DNA of 64,000 nucleotides, taken from assembly GCA_017795085.1 (NCBI GenBank), contig CP051246.1, forward strand, positions 4,218,514-4,282,513, written 5' to 3'. Made by a program: the position numbers and the translations under genes. The notes under the pieces were generated by a model, which saw only the letters and a program-made list of their open reading frames with translations, ran no database searches and was not told the DNA's origin. The DNA comes from Salegentibacter sp. Lineage in GTDB: Bacteria > Bacteroidota > Bacteroidia > Flavobacteriales > Flavobacteriaceae. Positions 63,501 to 64,000 of the stretch are shown one piece after another (within the stretch, counting starts at the first letter, position 1; the number at the start of each line of letters is the position of its first letter).

Positions 63501-63654
63501 CATCAACAGCCTTATTGGTAAAAGTAATTGCCAGGGTGTTTTTATAAGCATCGTTCCGGGAGCTTTTTAAAAGAAGTGTCAGGTATTCTTTTACTAGGGT
63601 AAAAGTCTTTCCCGAACCTGCTGAAGCATTGTATATTACGAATGAGGTATTCAA
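60526..63654 (-). CDS. AddA-like UvrD-type helicase with C-terminal nuclease
   Basis: The 1042-residue protein has a Walker A motif near the N-terminus (A10-S-A-G-S-G-K16-T17), the Walker B/DEFQD motif (D388), the superfamily-1 motif NYRSGSEIVNFNN (about 472-484), QVMTIHKSKGLEFPVV and VACTRA helicase motifs, and a C-terminal PD-(D/E)XK core (D984 in RPDRL and D997-Y-K999). It fits AddA/RecB-type helicase-nucleases. With the AddB-like protein at 54795-57545 it would form the break-resection complex. The gene starts 169 bases from the divergent superoxide dismutase. Confidence 0.88.
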   Translation of the reverse strand: MNTSFVIYNASAGSGKTFTLVKEYLTLLLKSSRNDAYKNTLAITFTNKAVDEMKTRIIHALHAFSQNPVAEDYQGLWTAVKEQVSLDDTELQKKSAAILKNIIHNYAAFEVSTIDAFNQRILRSFAKDLGLPVNFEVALNTDEILMEAVEGLIAKAGTDKKLTKVLCDFALSKANEDKSWDITRDLFEISKLLTNENHQAPLQKLKNKSLADFEAFSKKLKLEKKSTAKLIKDSADLFFEIAADNNFERSDFNGKYLWTYFEKIKAENYSYDYEKKWIENLETSSLYPKRVDKDKQNLLDAFQAQICEIFRTSQQANYYFEMLEEISKNLVQLSLLNTINQQVESIKKERGLLLISEFNATISQQVKHQPAPFIYERLGERYGNYFIDEFQDTSRMQWENIIPLIDNKLSGTTPGELAGLMLVGDAKQSIYRWRGGKAEQFIALYNKQEKPFGIEQEIFNLPANYRSGSEIVNFNNRFFKFASGYLNHPDYQNLFENSSQEPKKGDFGYVDITFIEAGKREEEFEIYPQKVLEIIYKLEAKNTPKKDICILTRTRKEGVTVANALSEAGISVVSSETLLLANSPKVNFIMHLLEFSLKPSDKPLKFELFNFLKEKLQIKNPFELLRKNLDANEDYFFSWLQEYEIDFKISAIKNLSLYEAAEHIIRSFNLVETTDAYVQFFLEYVFETTQKNITGLADFLQQWEDDHEKLSIAVPKAEDAVQVMTIHKSKGLEFPVVIYPFANSDFQNTRQESLWIELPEKLSELPVSYISASKKLTHWNKHTEAQFRELLDQNEMDTLNVLYVACTRASHQLYLLSKADLDKNGNENLAKTSGLLIAFLKKNGLWKGNELHYKFGEIPQHNIFSETTSTLIQKKFYSSPTQNKAVNIVTRSGMLWDSKQAEAIEKGEIIHEILANINTEADLEKALGKAVNEGLITKKNLDKIEKVISKIIYHPALNSYFKKGSINYNEREILTSEGKRLRPDRLNIEGTLAQIIDYKTGQFQEKHAKQINEYAIALENIGYTVTNKIVVYLKKEPELQYI

Positions 63655-63757
63655 AAATTAAGGTTTTTGTAATTAGTGTTAAAGGCAAGTAAAGAGTAAA
63701 AATAAATTTGTTGCACAAATATCCTAAGCTTTTAAGTAATTTATAACAAAAAAATAT

Positions 63758-63787
63758 TTTGTTTAAATCCCTATATACCTAAATTTG
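63758..63787 (+). promoter_or_regulatory. Bacteroidota-type promoter of superoxide dismutase
   Basis: TTTG (63758-63761) and TAAATTTG (63780-63787) match the Bacteroidota -33 (TTTG) and -7 (TAnnTTTG) boxes, with 18 bases between (known range about 17-23). Transcription would begin a few bases after 63787, leaving a leader of roughly 30 bases before the start codon. Confidence 0.75.
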
Positions 63788-63823
63788 AAGGGTAATTAAT
63801 ACTAATCACTAAAAAATATTACT

Positions 63824-64000
63824 ATGTCTTTCGAATTACCGAAACTTAAATATGCTTTTGATGCTTTGGAGCCACATATTGATGCAAAAACTATGGAAAT
63901 TCACCATGGAAAGCACCATGCTGGATATACCACTAAATTAAACAATGCAATTGAAGGTACTGATCTTGATGGAAAAACCATTGAAAATATCCTGAAAAAC
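63824..64000 (+). CDS. Fe/Mn superoxide dismutase (5' part, cut by window end)
   Basis: Translation from the ATG at 63824 gives 59 residues running off the edge. MSFELPKLKYAFDALEPHID is the standard N-terminus of Fe/Mn superoxide dismutases, and H27 in MEIHHGKHH is the first metal ligand. It converts superoxide to oxygen and hydrogen peroxide in the cytosol. The metal cannot be decided because the discriminating C-terminal residues lie outside the window. It has its own near-consensus promoter (63758-63787). Confidence 0.93.
   Translation, partial: MSFELPKLKYAFDALEPHIDAKTMEIHHGKHHAGYTTKLNNAIEGTDLDGKTIENILKN

Overview
The window looks like chromosomal DNA of a marine-type flavobacterium (Bacteroidota). 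This rests on three SusC/SusD pairs, many Bacteroidota-style lipoproteins, a hybrid two-component sensor, TAnnTTTG-type promoter boxes and an AT-rich sequence without strong Shine-Dalgarno sites. The genus cannot be fixed from the sequence alone (Zunongwangia, Gramella and Salegentibacter relatives would all fit). About 53 kb is a run of three polysaccharide utilization loci (PULs); the last 11 kb is housekeeping DNA.

PUL 1 (about 108-20667, + strand) is in two transcription blocks. The first holds a GH43-like enzyme, four different alpha/beta-hydrolase-fold esterase-like proteins in a row, and a GH2 beta-galactosidase-type enzyme. The second holds SusC, SusD, a second GH2 and an 863-residue clan GH-A enzyme. 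The same ungapped ~53-bp promoter-proximal element precedes both blocks (108-160 and 10491-10543), so they are probably one regulon. The GH43 motifs and the two GH2 enzymes suggest a galactose-rich, ester-decorated glycan, but this is inference. A decayed ORF lies in the 1-kb spacer between the blocks, and the broken C-terminus of another SusD lies after PUL 1 (about 20871-21067), a scar of a lost PUL.

PUL 2 (21223-40242, - strand) reads, in transcription order: hybrid two-component regulator, SusC, SusD, PKD-type surface lipoprotein, GH2, GH31 with the DFGE signature of alpha-xylosidases, GH97 of inverting type, and a BACON-GH5 (subfamily-4-like) lipoprotein. This set fits xyloglucan. The regulator appears to start at a non-ATG codon upstream of its first ATG, because the signal peptide is encoded upstream of that ATG.

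PUL 3 (40530-52668, + strand) is divergent from PUL 2. It has a Y_Y_Y/LuxR-type membrane regulator, SusC, SusD, a surface glycan-binding lipoprotein with tandem modules, a PKD-GH16 lipoprotein and a small secreted GH16. This is a typical laminarin/beta-1,3-glucan locus. Three spacers in PULs 2 and 3 are almost filled by 85-104-nt elements bounded by long-range inverted repeats with similar CTGCCT-containing arms; these are the best candidate for an undescribed intercistronic RNA element.

The right end carries a DUF6807 (PmoA-like) protein, a cytoplasmic alpha/beta hydrolase overlapping an AddB-like nuclease, an OmpA protein with thrombospondin type-3 repeats, glycine C-acetyltransferase (kbl), an AddA-like helicase-nuclease and, cut by the window edge, a superoxide dismutase with a near-consensus Bacteroidota promoter. 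No tRNA, rRNA, CRISPR array or insertion sequence was found.
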